From: Gallionella sp.
Lineage (GTDB): Bacteria; Pseudomonadota; Gammaproteobacteria; Burkholderiales; Gallionellaceae
Assembly: GCA_003153155.1 (NCBI GenBank)
Contig: PLWV01000013.1
Span: forward strand, 62,001-126,000
Reading direction: 5' to 3'
Length of the DNA stretch: 64,000 bases
The notes under the pieces were generated by a model that made no database searches, had not been told where the DNA came from, and worked only from the letters and a program-made list of their open reading frames with translations. Below, piece after piece: positions 8,562 through 17,340 of the stretch (its first letter is position 1; every line of letters starts with the position of its first letter). The position numbers and the translations under genes were made by a program.

Positions 8562-9242
8562 TTAACTATTTTGCAAATTCATATCCGAAACAAACTTCCC
8601 AGCTTGAATTACTCTAAATGGTGAACAATATTTATTTGCGTTAGAATTTTTAATGATAATTGGGTCAATTTCTGTACTAGAAAGTTTCGGTGACCAAAGC
8701 GCACGTACTTCAAATTGACTACCGAAAACTCTATTTTTGATCAAAGCAGGATGAAAATGCCCTTCAAAAATCTGATTACTTTTAGTTTCGTCAAAATAAT
8801 GAATCGGACCAAAACATACGAAATTGCCTATGTCTATTTCCATAGAAATTGCCCTGAAAAAAAGCCTTGCTGAGTGGATTAAATAACAAGCGTCGTAACC
8901 TTCTTTCTCATACCATTTTTTATGATCTTCTTCTGTGTAAGCTGATGCTGCGGAAAAAGTATATAAATTGTCCGTGTATAGAGTTTCGTTCTTAAAGTGC
9001 CTTAACTGGTTCTCACCTTTGCCAGTAGTATTGACGGAGCTTTTTACCAAAATTGATGATATGTGCTTGTAATCATAAAATATAATATTTCCAGTTATTT
9101 CTGTTCTTCCTTCGTTTTTATCAGATGACATTTCTCCATACTTACCTCGGTTACGATAATCAAACAGCGTTCCAACCCTTAACCCACCTTTTTTAAGCAA
9201 CAATTGCATGTGTTCAAACTTGCAGTATTTGTATAACTCCAT
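8562..9242 (-). CDS. Hypothetical protein, AT-rich, probably acquired
   Basis: About 226 residues from the preferred ATG at 9242 (MELYKYCKFEHMQLLLKKGG), which has AGGT nine bases upstream; the frame also stays open 16 codons further. The N-terminal pattern LYKYCKFEH then LRVGTLFDYRN recalls hypothetical proteins often found in accessory regions, but I cannot name a domain with confidence. Codon use is much more AT-rich than in flanking housekeeping genes. It sits between small orphan genes and a PEP-CTERM gene, in a likely genomic island. Confidence 0.65.
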   Translation of the reverse strand: MELYKYCKFEHMQLLLKKGGLRVGTLFDYRNRGKYGEMSSDKNEGRTEITGNIIFYDYKHISSILVKSSVNTTGKGENQLRHFKNETLYTDNLYTFSAASAYTEEDHKKWYEKEGYDACYLIHSARLFFRAISMEIDIGNFVCFGPIHYFDETKSNQIFEGHFHPALIKNRVFGSQFEVRALWSPKLSSTEIDPIIIKNSNANKYCSPFRVIQAGKFVSDMNLQNS

Positions 9243-9372
9243 TTTGTTGTACCTAAGAAATAAGACGGCTGAGGTTCCGATATAGTCCAAAAAGTACTAT
9301 TGAAGTAATTCTGATTGTGGAATAAGCTGCGCCAGCCTCGAAGAATTATAGTTTAAAAATAAAGGGTTTCCC

Positions 9373-10056
9373 ATGACAAAACTCACCCCATCATTATTTA
9401 TCCTAAGCTTCATACTGACGCTGTGTCTTTTTATAGAGACACCTGCATTTGCTGGTGTAACTTATTCATATACGGGCAATAGCCTTGAAACATCGGGTGG
9501 GACGGCCCCAACTTACGACCCAATCATTATGTCATTAACATTCTCTGGCAATGGTTCTAGCCTATTAAATTGGTCTGTATCTCAAACGCAAACTGGTACG
9601 ATAACAAAGTCAGATACCAGCGGAATAACCTACTCTGGGTTGATACCGCAATTAGACTTAACAACAAATTCATTTGGCCAAGTAAGTTCTTGGTATGTTA
9701 GCGTTTATTCCATGTATGATTTGAGTAGTAATAATGTTTATAAGGAATCAATATTATCCTATAACGGACAAATTGCAGGTCTGCCTATTGGGAGCAGTTT
9801 TGGTGTTACAGCGAGGGATGATGCAGTTTTAATGTCACCCCTTCCTGAAAGAAGAGCTCTAAATTGGGGGTTAACTGAATTTAACCCAGGAACATGGTCA
9901 TCTAGTGGAAAGCTAGCAAACTTAAATTATCAATCTCAAAAAGCACTTGTTCCTGAACCCGAAACCTATGCCATGATGCTGGCTGGTTTAGGTCTGATAG
10001 GTTTCATTGCGTATCGCCGCAAGAACAATTCTTCGAACATGCTTATGGCCGCATAA
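9373..10056 (+). CDS. PEP-CTERM sorting domain protein
   Basis: A secreted 227-residue protein with a signal peptide (residues 1-28, ending TPAFA), a Ser/Thr-rich middle, and a C-terminal PEP-CTERM signal: VPEPETYAMMLAGLG followed by a hydrophobic helix and the basic YRRKN. By the known PEP-CTERM/exosortase logic it is recognised by EpsH-type exosortase at the membrane and sent to the cell surface or extracellular matrix. The middle has no recognised fold. The unusual tail SSNMLMAA after the basic patch is a little longer than usual. AT content is high. A terminator follows. Confidence 0.88.
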   Translation: MTKLTPSLFILSFILTLCLFIETPAFAGVTYSYTGNSLETSGGTAPTYDPIIMSLTFSGNGSSLLNWSVSQTQTGTITKSDTSGITYSGLIPQLDLTTNSFGQVSSWYVSVYSMYDLSSNNVYKESILSYNGQIAGLPIGSSFGVTARDDAVLMSPLPERRALNWGLTEFNPGTWSSSGKLANLNYQSQKALVPEPETYAMMLAGLGLIGFIAYRRKNNSSNMLMAA

Positions 10057-10070
10057 TCATTACTTCACAT

Positions 10071-10108
10071 GAAGCCACACAGGGGTGATTCCCTTTGTGG
10101 CTTTTTCT
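10071..10108 (+). terminator. Terminator after the PEP-CTERM gene
   Basis: GAAGCCACA and AGGG pair with CCCT and TGTGGCTT, followed by a run of T. It lies 15 bases after the stop. Confidence 0.8.
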
Positions 10109-10371
10109 TTTGGTTCGCCTCGCCGGTTCGGACGAATCTGGGCACTGGATTATCATTGTTCCAATTTGATATTGGTGCGCCCGAAGCGATAAATCTGGGC
10201 ACTGGCAAGCTGTCGTTTTATTACCATGACCTTTCGCTTTCGGGTAGGAAGTTGGTAATTGTGACATGTGGCCTTCGCATCCAAACCAGTCGGTCTCGAT
10301 CTAATTTAATGCTTGGGCGACGTGGCATGGCTGTTTAGAAAGAAAGGTGAAGCAGACCACTTCAGCTTACA
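10109..10371. other. Non-coding gap with two repeat traces
   Basis: With the terminator this makes a gap of about 315 bases. It holds a direct repeat (AATCTGGGCACTGG at about 10136 and 10193) and, at 10292-10358, a ~67-base sequence closely matching 49392-49460 (shared core GGACGTGGCATGG or GCGACGTGGCATGG, then GAAAG..AAG..GAAGC..ACC). No gene seen. Confidence 0.5.
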
Positions 10372-11004
10372 CTAACCTGCTGCAAGTTTTCGCTCTACAG
10401 ACTTCAATACTTCATATGCAATTTGACGCATTGAATGTAGCTCTATGTCAGCAACTCTCTGTTCAGTTTCCCCGTTCACCGATGCTGTTATACCAAGCGG
10501 GTTTCCACGCAGTAGCTCTGCAAATGCAAGATCAAGCTCCGGGTCTACGTGGGCGCCCCCGACCTTGTTGCTTAGGTCAAGAACGATATTCCTTCTGGTG
10601 AAAATTGCCTTGTCCGTGATAACGACTGGCTCATTCCACCACTTCGGGAAGAACACGATCTTGTGCCTTTGATATGGTGGCGGTGGAATTCTGTCTGTCG
10701 GGGCGTTAAATCTCACACCGTCAGACCCGGCGCTGATTAGCACAAGCCTTGAGTTCTGCCCGATCAGAATATCTGGAGACTGAGGGCGCGCAGTACAAAG
10801 AAAGCCCATTCCGGGCATGAGCTTAAGCTGGGTGAGCAAGGACTTAGATGTCTCCGTGTTATGAACAAGAACCCTGACCGTTACAGCCAGTCGCTTTGCT
10901 TCCTCCCAATGCCCGGCATCAAAAGAATCAGAGGAACGACGCAAGAAATCGAGTTGCTCTTGCAGGGATTGCCAAAGCTCGTTTTTGGATTGCTGCGTTT
11001 TCAT
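10372..11004 (-). CDS. Hypothetical protein in accessory region
   Basis: A 210-residue frame from ATG 11004 (MKTQQSKNELWQSLQEQLDF), with AGAGGA about ten bases upstream; the frame is open 22 codons further. No signal or membrane segment. Segments such as EEAKRLAVTVRVLVHNT and VLDLSNKVGGAHVDPELD look like a conserved cytoplasmic protein family whose function I do not know. The composition is intermediate. It is the last gene before the tRNA-Asn remnant. Confidence 0.6.
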   Translation of the reverse strand: MKTQQSKNELWQSLQEQLDFLRRSSDSFDAGHWEEAKRLAVTVRVLVHNTETSKSLLTQLKLMPGMGFLCTARPQSPDILIGQNSRLVLISAGSDGVRFNAPTDRIPPPPYQRHKIVFFPKWWNEPVVITDKAIFTRRNIVLDLSNKVGGAHVDPELDLAFAELLRGNPLGITASVNGETEQRVADIELHSMRQIAYEVLKSVERKLAAG

Positions 11005-11295
11005 GAACCAGAAGTCCTCTGCGCTTATGGAAGGTGGCCGGACGCCTGACGATGTTGTATAAAAACCCAATTTTCGTCAGCCACTAGCGCTGAGCGAAAG
11101 GATTTTTGGTTAAAGCCTAGAAGTGACCATCCGTATCGCTGATCAAGTTGATTGATATAATTAGTGATGCTCATATGTGCCTAGATAGAGAATATCTAAC
11201 GTTAAATATCCCCCCGTTCAAGTAACACGGGGGGCTACAGATACATGGGAAGGCAATCTATCAGCAAAAACCATATACTGCTAGTAGAGAAAATT

Positions 11296-11323
11296 TCTGG
11301 TTCGAGTCCAGATCGGGGAGCCA
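11296..11323 (+). pseudogene. tRNA-Asn 3' end remnant, probable att site
   Basis: The 28 bases form a T arm (TCTGG, loop TTCGAGT, CCAGA), the 3' acceptor strand TCGGGGA, discriminator G and CCA. This fits the 3' end of betaproteobacterial tRNA-Asn, whose 5' strand would be TCCCCGA; no 5' half is present. Such tails mark integration sites of tyrosine-recombinase elements. The flanking 11005-11295 and 11324-11686 hold no recognised gene. Confidence 0.65.
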
Positions 11324-11686
11324 ACAAAAACTCGAATTCTGAGCGTCCGGTTTTGGTAAAAGTGAATAGCGGGAACGTGTCGAAGGTGACTGTTCGAAAA
11401 ACTTGGAACCGGACATTCCTGCAGGCTCAACCGACAGCCCTTTAAGTAAATCGCCACAGTCCGCTTTGGCCGAAGAGCAGCCGGTCGTGGCAATCGCGCT
11501 GACCGTCTCCAAAGTGTCGTTAGCAGAACTTTGTGAATGACAGGTTTCGGGTAGTGAAAAATTCTATGATTGTAAAATCACTTGAAAGCGGCAATTGCTG
11601 ATGTGTGGTTAATTCGCAAGAGCGCTTGGTGAGTTTGAAGAAGAAATGGTGGTCACGCAGAAGGAAATAAGCAGTTAGAGCTTAAT

Positions 11687-12841
11687 TCACAAAGAGCGTG
11701 TCAAATCGCCGCGTGCGAATCCACACAACGGATTCGACATACTTTTTCCCAGCGCGATCACCTTGAACAGCTCGCCCATTTCCGCCGGGCTGGTGAGTTT
11801 CTGCAATTGCGCCGAGAGCGGCAGGTAGTCGCGCAGGTTTTCCGGTGAGGTGTCTTGCAGCAATGCGGTAATGCCGCAGTTGATTAAAAAGAACGCCTGC
11901 GAGGTGTAGCCCATCAGCTCCAAGCCTGCATCAATGCCGCATTCGGCGATGTCGGAAAAATTCACATGCGCAGTGATGTCCTGCAAGCCGGGCAGAAAGA
12001 ACGGATCATCATGCGCATGGTGGCGGTAGTGGCACATCAGCGTGCCGTTGCGGCGCTGCGGATGATAGAACTCGCGCACGCCGAAGCCGTAGTCGATGAA
12101 CAGCAGCGCGCCCTGCTCCAGTCGTTGCGCGAGGCTGTTGATCAGGCCGCGCGCGGCGAGACAGATTTCGCTGACATAATCCTCCGGCACTTTGATTTGC
12201 TGCGCGGCATGCAATAGCACAGCATCGCTGATGGCGCGTTCCTGCCAGATAAAACCGTTATCGCCCAATGCCACGCCGCGCTCGGTAATCGCGCTGTCCC
12301 GCCAGTGCACCAGATGCACGGGTAATGCGTCGAGCACCTCGTTGGCGATAATTGCGCCGCTGAATTTTTCCGGCAGCGTGTCCAGCCAGCGCATGCGATC
12401 CATCAGATGCGGCAAACGTTCGCGCATCAGCGCTTGCTGGCGCGCGCGCAAATCGGCACTGACTTCAAGGATGGCATAGCTGTCCGGCAGGCTACCGAGT
12501 TGCTCCAATTCAGCAAGCATATCTGCCGCCAGTTTGCCGCTGCCCGCGCCCAGTTCCAGAATGTGCGGCGCACTGTGTGCCATGATTTCCACCACTTGCC
12601 GCGCTACGGTACGCCCGAACAACGGCGAGAGTTCCGGTGCGGTGATAAAGTCGCCCGCTTCGCCGAACTTGTGCGCGCCCGCCGTGTAATAGCCAAGCCC
12701 GGATGCGTACAGTGCCAGTTCCATGTAGCGTGCAAAGGAAATCCACCCGCCTTGTGCGGCGATGTCGCGCCGGATGAATTCAACCAGGCGTGCGCTGTGC
12801 TGCGCGGCTTCCGGGCTGGGTGTGGGTAGAGGTGTAGGCAT
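11687..12841 (-). CDS. SAM-dependent methyltransferase, MidA/NDUFAF7 family
   Basis: 384 residues of the DUF185/COG1565 family. The SAM-binding motif is LELGAGSGKLAADML near residue 97, and family blocks FARYMELALYASGLGYY, GDFITAPELSPLFG and FIDYGFG are present. In eukaryotes NDUFAF7 methylates an arginine of complex I; the bacterial role is not established. It diverges from the pteridine reductase gene, leaving about 50 bases for both promoters. Family assignment is sure, substrate is not. Confidence 0.9.
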   Translation of the reverse strand: MPTPLPTPSPEAAQHSARLVEFIRRDIAAQGGWISFARYMELALYASGLGYYTAGAHKFGEAGDFITAPELSPLFGRTVARQVVEIMAHSAPHILELGAGSGKLAADMLAELEQLGSLPDSYAILEVSADLRARQQALMRERLPHLMDRMRWLDTLPEKFSGAIIANEVLDALPVHLVHWRDSAITERGVALGDNGFIWQERAISDAVLLHAAQQIKVPEDYVSEICLAARGLINSLAQRLEQGALLFIDYGFGVREFYHPQRRNGTLMCHYRHHAHDDPFFLPGLQDITAHVNFSDIAECGIDAGLELMGYTSQAFFLINCGITALLQDTSPENLRDYLPLSAQLQKLTSPAEMGELFKVIALGKSMSNPLCGFARGDLTRSL

Positions 12842-12905
12842 GGTCAGGTATAATTCACAAAGTGGTCGAGTTTAATGGAGGCTGGCGAGTTTAATGGAGA
12901 GCGGG

Positions 12906-13646
12906 ATGCAAGGCAAAGTGGTACTGGTGACGGGTGGGGCGAAGCGCGTCGGCGCGGCGATTTGTCACCGCCTGCACGCGGCGGGCGCACAGCTCGCTGT
13001 GCATTACCGCAGCTCCGAACAAGAGGCGCTGGCTTTGCGCGATGAGCTGAATGGGCTGCGTCCGGACAGCACAGCCGTATTTCAGGCTGATTTGCTCGAC
13101 TTGAATGCGTTGCCGCAACTGGCGCACAAGGTCATCAAAAAATTCGGGCAACTGGACGCGCTGGTCAATAATGCTTCAAGTTTTTACGCTACTCCTTTGG
13201 CGGATATTGATGAACAACAATGGCACGATTTGCTCGGCACCAATCTGAAAGCCCCGCTGTTCCTGGCACAAGCGGCAGCGACCGAATTGCGCCGTCGTCA
13301 TGGTTGTATCGTGAACATCGCGGACATCCACGCCGAACGCCCGATGCACGGCCATCTGCTATACAGCGTCGCCAAGGCCGGGCTGGTCGCGCTGACCCGC
13401 GGACTGGCGCAGGAAATGGCACCGCAGGTGCGCGTCAACGCCATTGCCCCCGGTGTCATCGCGTGGCCGGAAGGCGCGGCATTGATGGATGAGGAGCAAC
13501 GCCGCAGGATCGTCGCGCATACCCTGCTCAAGCGCGAAGGTGAACCGGATGATATCGCCAGGACGGTCGCCTTTCTGATTCAAGACGCGCCTTACATTAC
13601 CGGGCAGATCATTGCGGTGGATGGGGGACGGAGTGTCAACCTTTGA
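12906..13646 (+). CDS. Pteridine reductase-like short-chain dehydrogenase
   Basis: An NAD(P)H-dependent SDR enzyme resembling bacterial FolM/pteridine reductases, which reduce dihydrobiopterin/dihydrofolate-type substrates. TGGAKRVGAAI is the cofactor glycine motif, NNASSF follows the fourth strand, and YSVAKAGL holds the catalytic Tyr and Lys. I chose ATG 12906 because GGAG lies six bases before it; an in-frame ATG at 12894 is possible. A short direct duplication (GAGTTTAATGGAG) precedes the gene. Confidence 0.88.
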   Translation: MQGKVVLVTGGAKRVGAAICHRLHAAGAQLAVHYRSSEQEALALRDELNGLRPDSTAVFQADLLDLNALPQLAHKVIKKFGQLDALVNNASSFYATPLADIDEQQWHDLLGTNLKAPLFLAQAAATELRRRHGCIVNIADIHAERPMHGHLLYSVAKAGLVALTRGLAQEMAPQVRVNAIAPGVIAWPEGAALMDEEQRRRIVAHTLLKREGEPDDIARTVAFLIQDAPYITGQIIAVDGGRSVNL

Positions 13647-13663
13647 ATCTGGAAAGCGACAGC

Positions 13664-13750
13664 AGCTTGTAGCCTGTAGCTGGTAGCGAGTAGCCAACCA
13701 GCTTTGCTACAAGCTACAAGCTACAAGCTACAAGCTACAGGCTACGAGCT
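13664..13750. repeat. Short tandem repeat of ACAAGCT units with inverted partner
   Basis: At least four tandem copies of the 7-base unit CTACAAG follow a looser run of TGTAGC/GGTAGC units in the opposite sense, so the region can form a long hairpin. It lies between the reductase stop and ttcA; the ttcA frame is open through it, but the repeat is not likely to be translated. Confidence 0.75.
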
Positions 13751-13757
13751 AAAAAAC

Positions 13758-14612
13758 ATGAACGACATCACTCAACCCATCCATTTCGAGCACCACTCCA
13801 CCAACTTCAATCGTCTCAAGGGGCGCTTGGAGCACCATGTCGGCAAGGCGATTGCCGATTTCAACATGATCGAAGAGGGCGACAGCGTGATGGTGTGTCT
13901 GTCCGGCGGCAAGGACTCTTACACGCTGCTGGATATTTTGCTCACCTTGCGCAAGCGCGCGCCGATCGACTTTCGCATCGTCGCGATGAATCTCGACCAG
14001 AAGCAGCCGGGCTTTCCCGCCGAGGTGTTGCCGAATTATCTGAAGCAGGTCGGCGTGGAATACCACATCGAAACGCAGGACACTTATTCCATCGTCAAGG
14101 AAAAGATTCCCGAGGGCAAAACCACCTGTTCGCTGTGTTCGCGGCTGCGGCGCGGCATCATCTACCGCGTGGCACAGGAGCTCGGCGCGAACAAGATTGC
14201 TCTTGGTCACCACCGCGACGACATGATCGAAACGCTGTTCCTGAATATGTTTTTTGGTGGCAAGCTCAAGGCCATGCCGCCCAAGTTGGTCACCGACAAG
14301 GGCGCCCACATCGTGATCCGTCCGCTGACCTATTGTTCTGAAAAAGACATCGCCCGCTATGCGCGCGGCATGGAATTTCCAATCATCCCGTGCAACCTGT
14401 GCGGTGCGCAGGAAAATCTGCAACGCCAGAACATCAAGGAAATGCTCGCCGCATGGGAGCGTGAGTATCCGGGGCGCAGCCAGACCATCTTTACCGCGAT
14501 GCAAAACGTCGCGCCCTCACACCTGCTGGATGGCAAACTGTTTGATTTCAAGAATATTCAGATAGGTGAAAAAGTAGCGGAAGGCGATACCGCGTTCGAT
14601 CTCGGTCTGTAA
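13758..14612 (+). CDS. ttcA: tRNA 2-thiocytidine synthase TtcA
   Basis: TtcA thiolates cytidine 32 of some tRNAs, using a [4Fe-4S] cluster. The PP-loop [10 protein letters not shown] occurs at about residues 49-58 and the cluster-binding pair CSLC in [12 protein letters not shown] at about 120; a third Cys lies in IPCNLCG. I place the start at 13758 ([13 protein letters not shown]); the open frame extends 18 codons upstream only through the ACAAGCT repeat. Length 284 is usual. Confidence 0.95.
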   Translation: MNDITQPIHFEHHSTNFNRLKGRLEHHVGKAIADFNMIEEGDSVMVCLSGGKDSYTLLDILLTLRKRAPIDFRIVAMNLDQKQPGFPAEVLPNYLKQVGVEYHIETQDTYSIVKEKIPEGKTTCSLCSRLRRGIIYRVAQELGANKIALGHHRDDMIETLFLNMFFGGKLKAMPPKLVTDKGAHIVIRPLTYCSEKDIARYARGMEFPIIPCNLCGAQENLQRQNIKEMLAAWEREYPGRSQTIFTAMQNVAPSHLLDGKLFDFKNIQIGEKVAEGDTAFDLGL

Positions 14613-14766
14613 GCGCCAAGGGGAACCTGTTGAAAGGAATCTGGTCACTCATTGCCGTATACCCGCGCAAAGCGAGTCAAATCGCAGATCGCCGATCTGT
14701 TCGTGATACGAATTGTCTGTGATATGCTTGCACGTGTTTAACCCGAAAATTATAAGGAGTGAAGTT

Positions 14767-15345
14767 ATGTTATTGCGCCGTATTGTTGCACTTTCCCTAT
14801 TAACCGTCAGCACCACGGCCCTGGCGGATACCATCGATATCAACCTGAGCGATACCAGCGCCCAATTCCAGTACAAATCCTCAATGGGTCGCGATGCCCT
14901 CGGAAAAACCGAATTCCATGTGGGCGTTCTTTATGTTGATAAAAATAATCTGCTCAGTGATTTTGGTCTTTTGGTGAAAGACGAATTGGGCGGCAACGCG
15001 CCCGGGTTTTCTGTCGGTGTCGGTATAAAGGGCCTGGTCGCCAAGGTCAAAGGCAACAATCCTACGACCAGTAACGCTTCGGCCATGGCATTGGGCGCAA
15101 TGGCACGTTATTCCCCACCCGCGACCCAGCGCCTGGGCTTTGTCGGAGAAGTGTATTTATCCCCGAACATCGTCACCTTTGGCGATGCCAACCGCTATGT
15201 TGAAACCGGGGTTCGAATGGAGTACGAAGTGATACCACAGGCGGTTGTCTATCTCGGTTACCGGAAAATTGGATTTGGCCTCAAGAACCAGCCTGACGCC
15301 ACACTTGATGAAGGTTTCAATTTGGGTGTAAGAATCTCGTTCTAA
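14767..15345 (+). CDS. YfaZ-family outer membrane protein
   Basis: A 192-residue secreted protein with a signal peptide (MLLRRIVALSLLTVSTTALA) and alternating beta strands ending in SF, as for outer-membrane barrels. It resembles the YfaZ family of unknown function. The start is set by AAGGAGTG seven bases before the ATG; the open frame extends upstream without a ribosome site. It appears monocistronic. Confidence 0.85.
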   Translation: MLLRRIVALSLLTVSTTALADTIDINLSDTSAQFQYKSSMGRDALGKTEFHVGVLYVDKNNLLSDFGLLVKDELGGNAPGFSVGVGIKGLVAKVKGNNPTTSNASAMALGAMARYSPPATQRLGFVGEVYLSPNIVTFGDANRYVETGVRMEYEVIPQAVVYLGYRKIGFGLKNQPDATLDEGFNLGVRISF

Positions 15346-15412
15346 GCGGGAAACGGCTACCTATTTCTGCCGCCCGTTCTGTGCGGCACTCGGAAAAGCC
15401 GTGATCGTTTCC

Positions 15413-15868
15413 TCAACCCGTCTTCAGCGCGATCTTGAAAATCACTTTGCATATCCTGCCTGCGCTGACCAGCGGCGCGTGCGCATCTTCCGGAAAGAAA
15501 ATACAGAACGCGCCGGGCGGCGTGGCAATCCAGCTTGCCGGGACATCGCGAAAAAACTGGATGTCTCTCTCCGCGCTGTAATCGTCCACCGGCTCGCGGC
15601 AATCAGAAAGCGGCTTCCAGCCCATCTCGTCCACGCCTTCCAGCACTAACTGAATGTCGATGTACTTGCGATGGCATTCCAGCTGCGCCGCTTCGCGGCT
15701 GCGCCCAGTAACATGCTCCACAATGGCGAAGAGTTGCTCCCCGACGATGGGATAGTGCCCCGGCGCCAACGCGCGCAGACCGGTGTTGCGTAAAAATTCA
15801 AAGGCGCGCGGAAACAGCGGATGCAGAGCGGAGTAGCGGTCAATATTGGCGATAGTGTCGAGGATCAT
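15413..15868 (-). CDS. YhcH/YjgK/YiaL family protein
   Basis: A 151-residue cupin-like protein of the DUF386 family (LECHRKYIDIQLVLEGVDEMGW, PEDAHAPL). Relatives such as YiaL and EbgC are linked to sugar metabolism, often needing a metal held by His and Glu residues; the exact activity is uncertain. It converges with yfaZ and lies downstream of trhP on the same strand but separated by a palindromic repeat. Confidence 0.88.
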   Translation of the reverse strand: MILDTIANIDRYSALHPLFPRAFEFLRNTGLRALAPGHYPIVGEQLFAIVEHVTGRSREAAQLECHRKYIDIQLVLEGVDEMGWKPLSDCREPVDDYSAERDIQFFRDVPASWIATPPGAFCIFFPEDAHAPLVSAGRICKVIFKIALKTG

Positions 15869-15885
15869 AGTCGTAATTTTCTGAG

Positions 15886-15968
15886 GTAGTCCGCATGAAG
15901 CGTAGCGAAATGCGGGAAGTTATGCTTCCGGTATTCCCGGATTCCGCAAGCTCCATCCGGGCTACGCT
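15886..15968. repeat. Two-hairpin intergenic repeat (GCATGAAGCG / ATCCGGGCTAC type)
   Basis: Hairpin one pairs CCGCAT with ATGCGG (15891-15915); hairpin two pairs CCCGGAT with ATCCGGG (15936-15962). The wording ...CCGGATGGAGC...GGAATCCGGG... is a common extragenic repeat of proteobacteria. It separates yhcH from trhP. Confidence 0.7.
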
Positions 15969-15993
15969 GGCTGAGTCATGTTCGACTCGCCAT

Positions 15994-17340
15994 TTACAAG
16001 AACCTCGCCACCATGCCCTTTGCCAACTCACCCTGCAACGGTATCTGCACACGATGGCCGCTGCCGGGCGCGGTGGTGAGCGTTTCGCCTTTGAGGCTGC
16101 GCATCTCGCTCAGCGTGATAATGCGGTTGCCGGATGGGTGGATTATTTCGAGTTTGTCGCCGACCTGGAATTTGTTTTTCACATCGATTACGGCAATGCC
16201 ATTCGCGCAATTCACGATATCGCCGACGTACTGCTGGCGGGTGCTTTCAGAATGGCCGCGCAGGTAGTTCTGTTGTTCGTGGGTGTGGTGGCGTTCGTAG
16301 AAGCCGTCGGTGTAGCCGCGGTTCGCTAAAGCATCCAGCGCGCCTAATAAACTCAAATTGAACGGACGGCCAACCACCGCATCATCAATCGCCTGACGAT
16401 ACACTTGTGCGGTGCGTGCTACGTAATAGATGGACTTGGTACGGCCCTCGACTTTCAGCGAATCAATGCCGATCTTTGCCAGCCGCTCGACGTGTTCGAC
16501 GGCGCGCAGGTCTTTGGAGTTCATGATGTAGGTGCCGTGCTCGTCTTCCATCACCGGCATCAATTCATCCGGGTGATCCTGACGCGAGATGAGGTACACC
16601 TTGTCAGCCGCAGGGTGGCGCGGTTGCGAGCCGCACGCGGAGAGATTGGATGCGCCCATCGCTGCATCGAAATTGAAATCGATTTTTTGCAGGTCGCCGG
16701 TGGCATCTTCCCCGGCATCTTTGACCTGGTAATCCCAGCGGCAGGAGTTGGTGCAGGTGCCCTGGTTCGGGTCGCGGTGATTGAAGTAACCGGACAACAA
16801 GCAACGCCCCGAATAAGCGATGCACAGCGCGCCGTGCACGAACACTTCCAGCTCGATGTCCGGACACTCCTGGCGTATCTCTTTTATTTCATCGAGCGAC
16901 AATTCACGCGACAAAATGATGCGCGACACGCCGAGCTTTTGCCAGAATTTCACGCCGGCAAAATTTACCGTGTTGGCTTGCACCGAAAGATGGATAGTCA
17001 TGTCCGGAAATTCCTCGCGCACCATCATGATCAGGCCGGGGTCGGCCATGATCAAAGCATCCGGCCTCATCGCGATGACCGGGCGCATGTCGGCCAGATA
17101 GGTTTTGACCTTGGCGTTGTGCGGCATCAAATTGCTCGCGACAAAGAATTTCTTGCCGAGCTGATGCGCCTCCTTGATGCCTATTTCCAGTTGTTCCAGC
17201 TGAAATTCGTTGTTGCGCGCACGCAGGGAATAGCGCGGCTGCCCGGCATACACCGCATCCGCACCAAAGGCGTAGGCGGTGCGCATTTTGTCCAGCGTGC
17301 CGGCAGGCAAGAGTAGTTCCGGTGCGCGTAATGTGTTCAT
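15994..17340 (-). CDS. trhP: tRNA hydroxylation protein TrhP (YegQ, peptidase U32 family)
   Basis: A 448-residue U32-family protein close to E. coli YegQ/TrhP, which acts in prephenate-dependent hydroxylation of uridine 34 to form ho5U in tRNA. The signature ELEVFVHGALCIAYSGRCLL with clustered cysteines continues to NQGTCTNSCRWDY. The start at 17340 (MNTLRAPELLLPAG) overlaps the metF stop in an ATGA, which argues against the longer open frame and for translational coupling with metF. Confidence 0.92.
   Translation of the reverse strand: MNTLRAPELLLPAGTLDKMRTAYAFGADAVYAGQPRYSLRARNNEFQLEQLEIGIKEAHQLGKKFFVASNLMPHNAKVKTYLADMRPVIAMRPDALIMADPGLIMMVREEFPDMTIHLSVQANTVNFAGVKFWQKLGVSRIILSRELSLDEIKEIRQECPDIELEVFVHGALCIAYSGRCLLSGYFNHRDPNQGTCTNSCRWDYQVKDAGEDATGDLQKIDFNFDAAMGASNLSACGSQPRHPAADKVYLISRQDHPDELMPVMEDEHGTYIMNSKDLRAVEHVERLAKIGIDSLKVEGRTKSIYYVARTAQVYRQAIDDAVVGRPFNLSLLGALDALANRGYTDGFYERHHTHEQQNYLRGHSESTRQQYVGDIVNCANGIAVIDVKNKFQVGDKLEIIHPSGNRIITLSEMRSLKGETLTTAPGSGHRVQIPLQGELAKGMVARFL

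Noticed and set aside
8562..11004. Defence system in the AT-rich stretch
   Set aside because: The two unknown proteins show no nuclease, protease, NTPase or toxin motif that I can recognise, and they are not in an operon. The position is suggestive, but a defence claim is not supported.
13664..13750. CRISPR-like array
   Set aside because: Units are 7 bases, contiguous and without spacers; no cas gene in the window. It is a simple tandem repeat.
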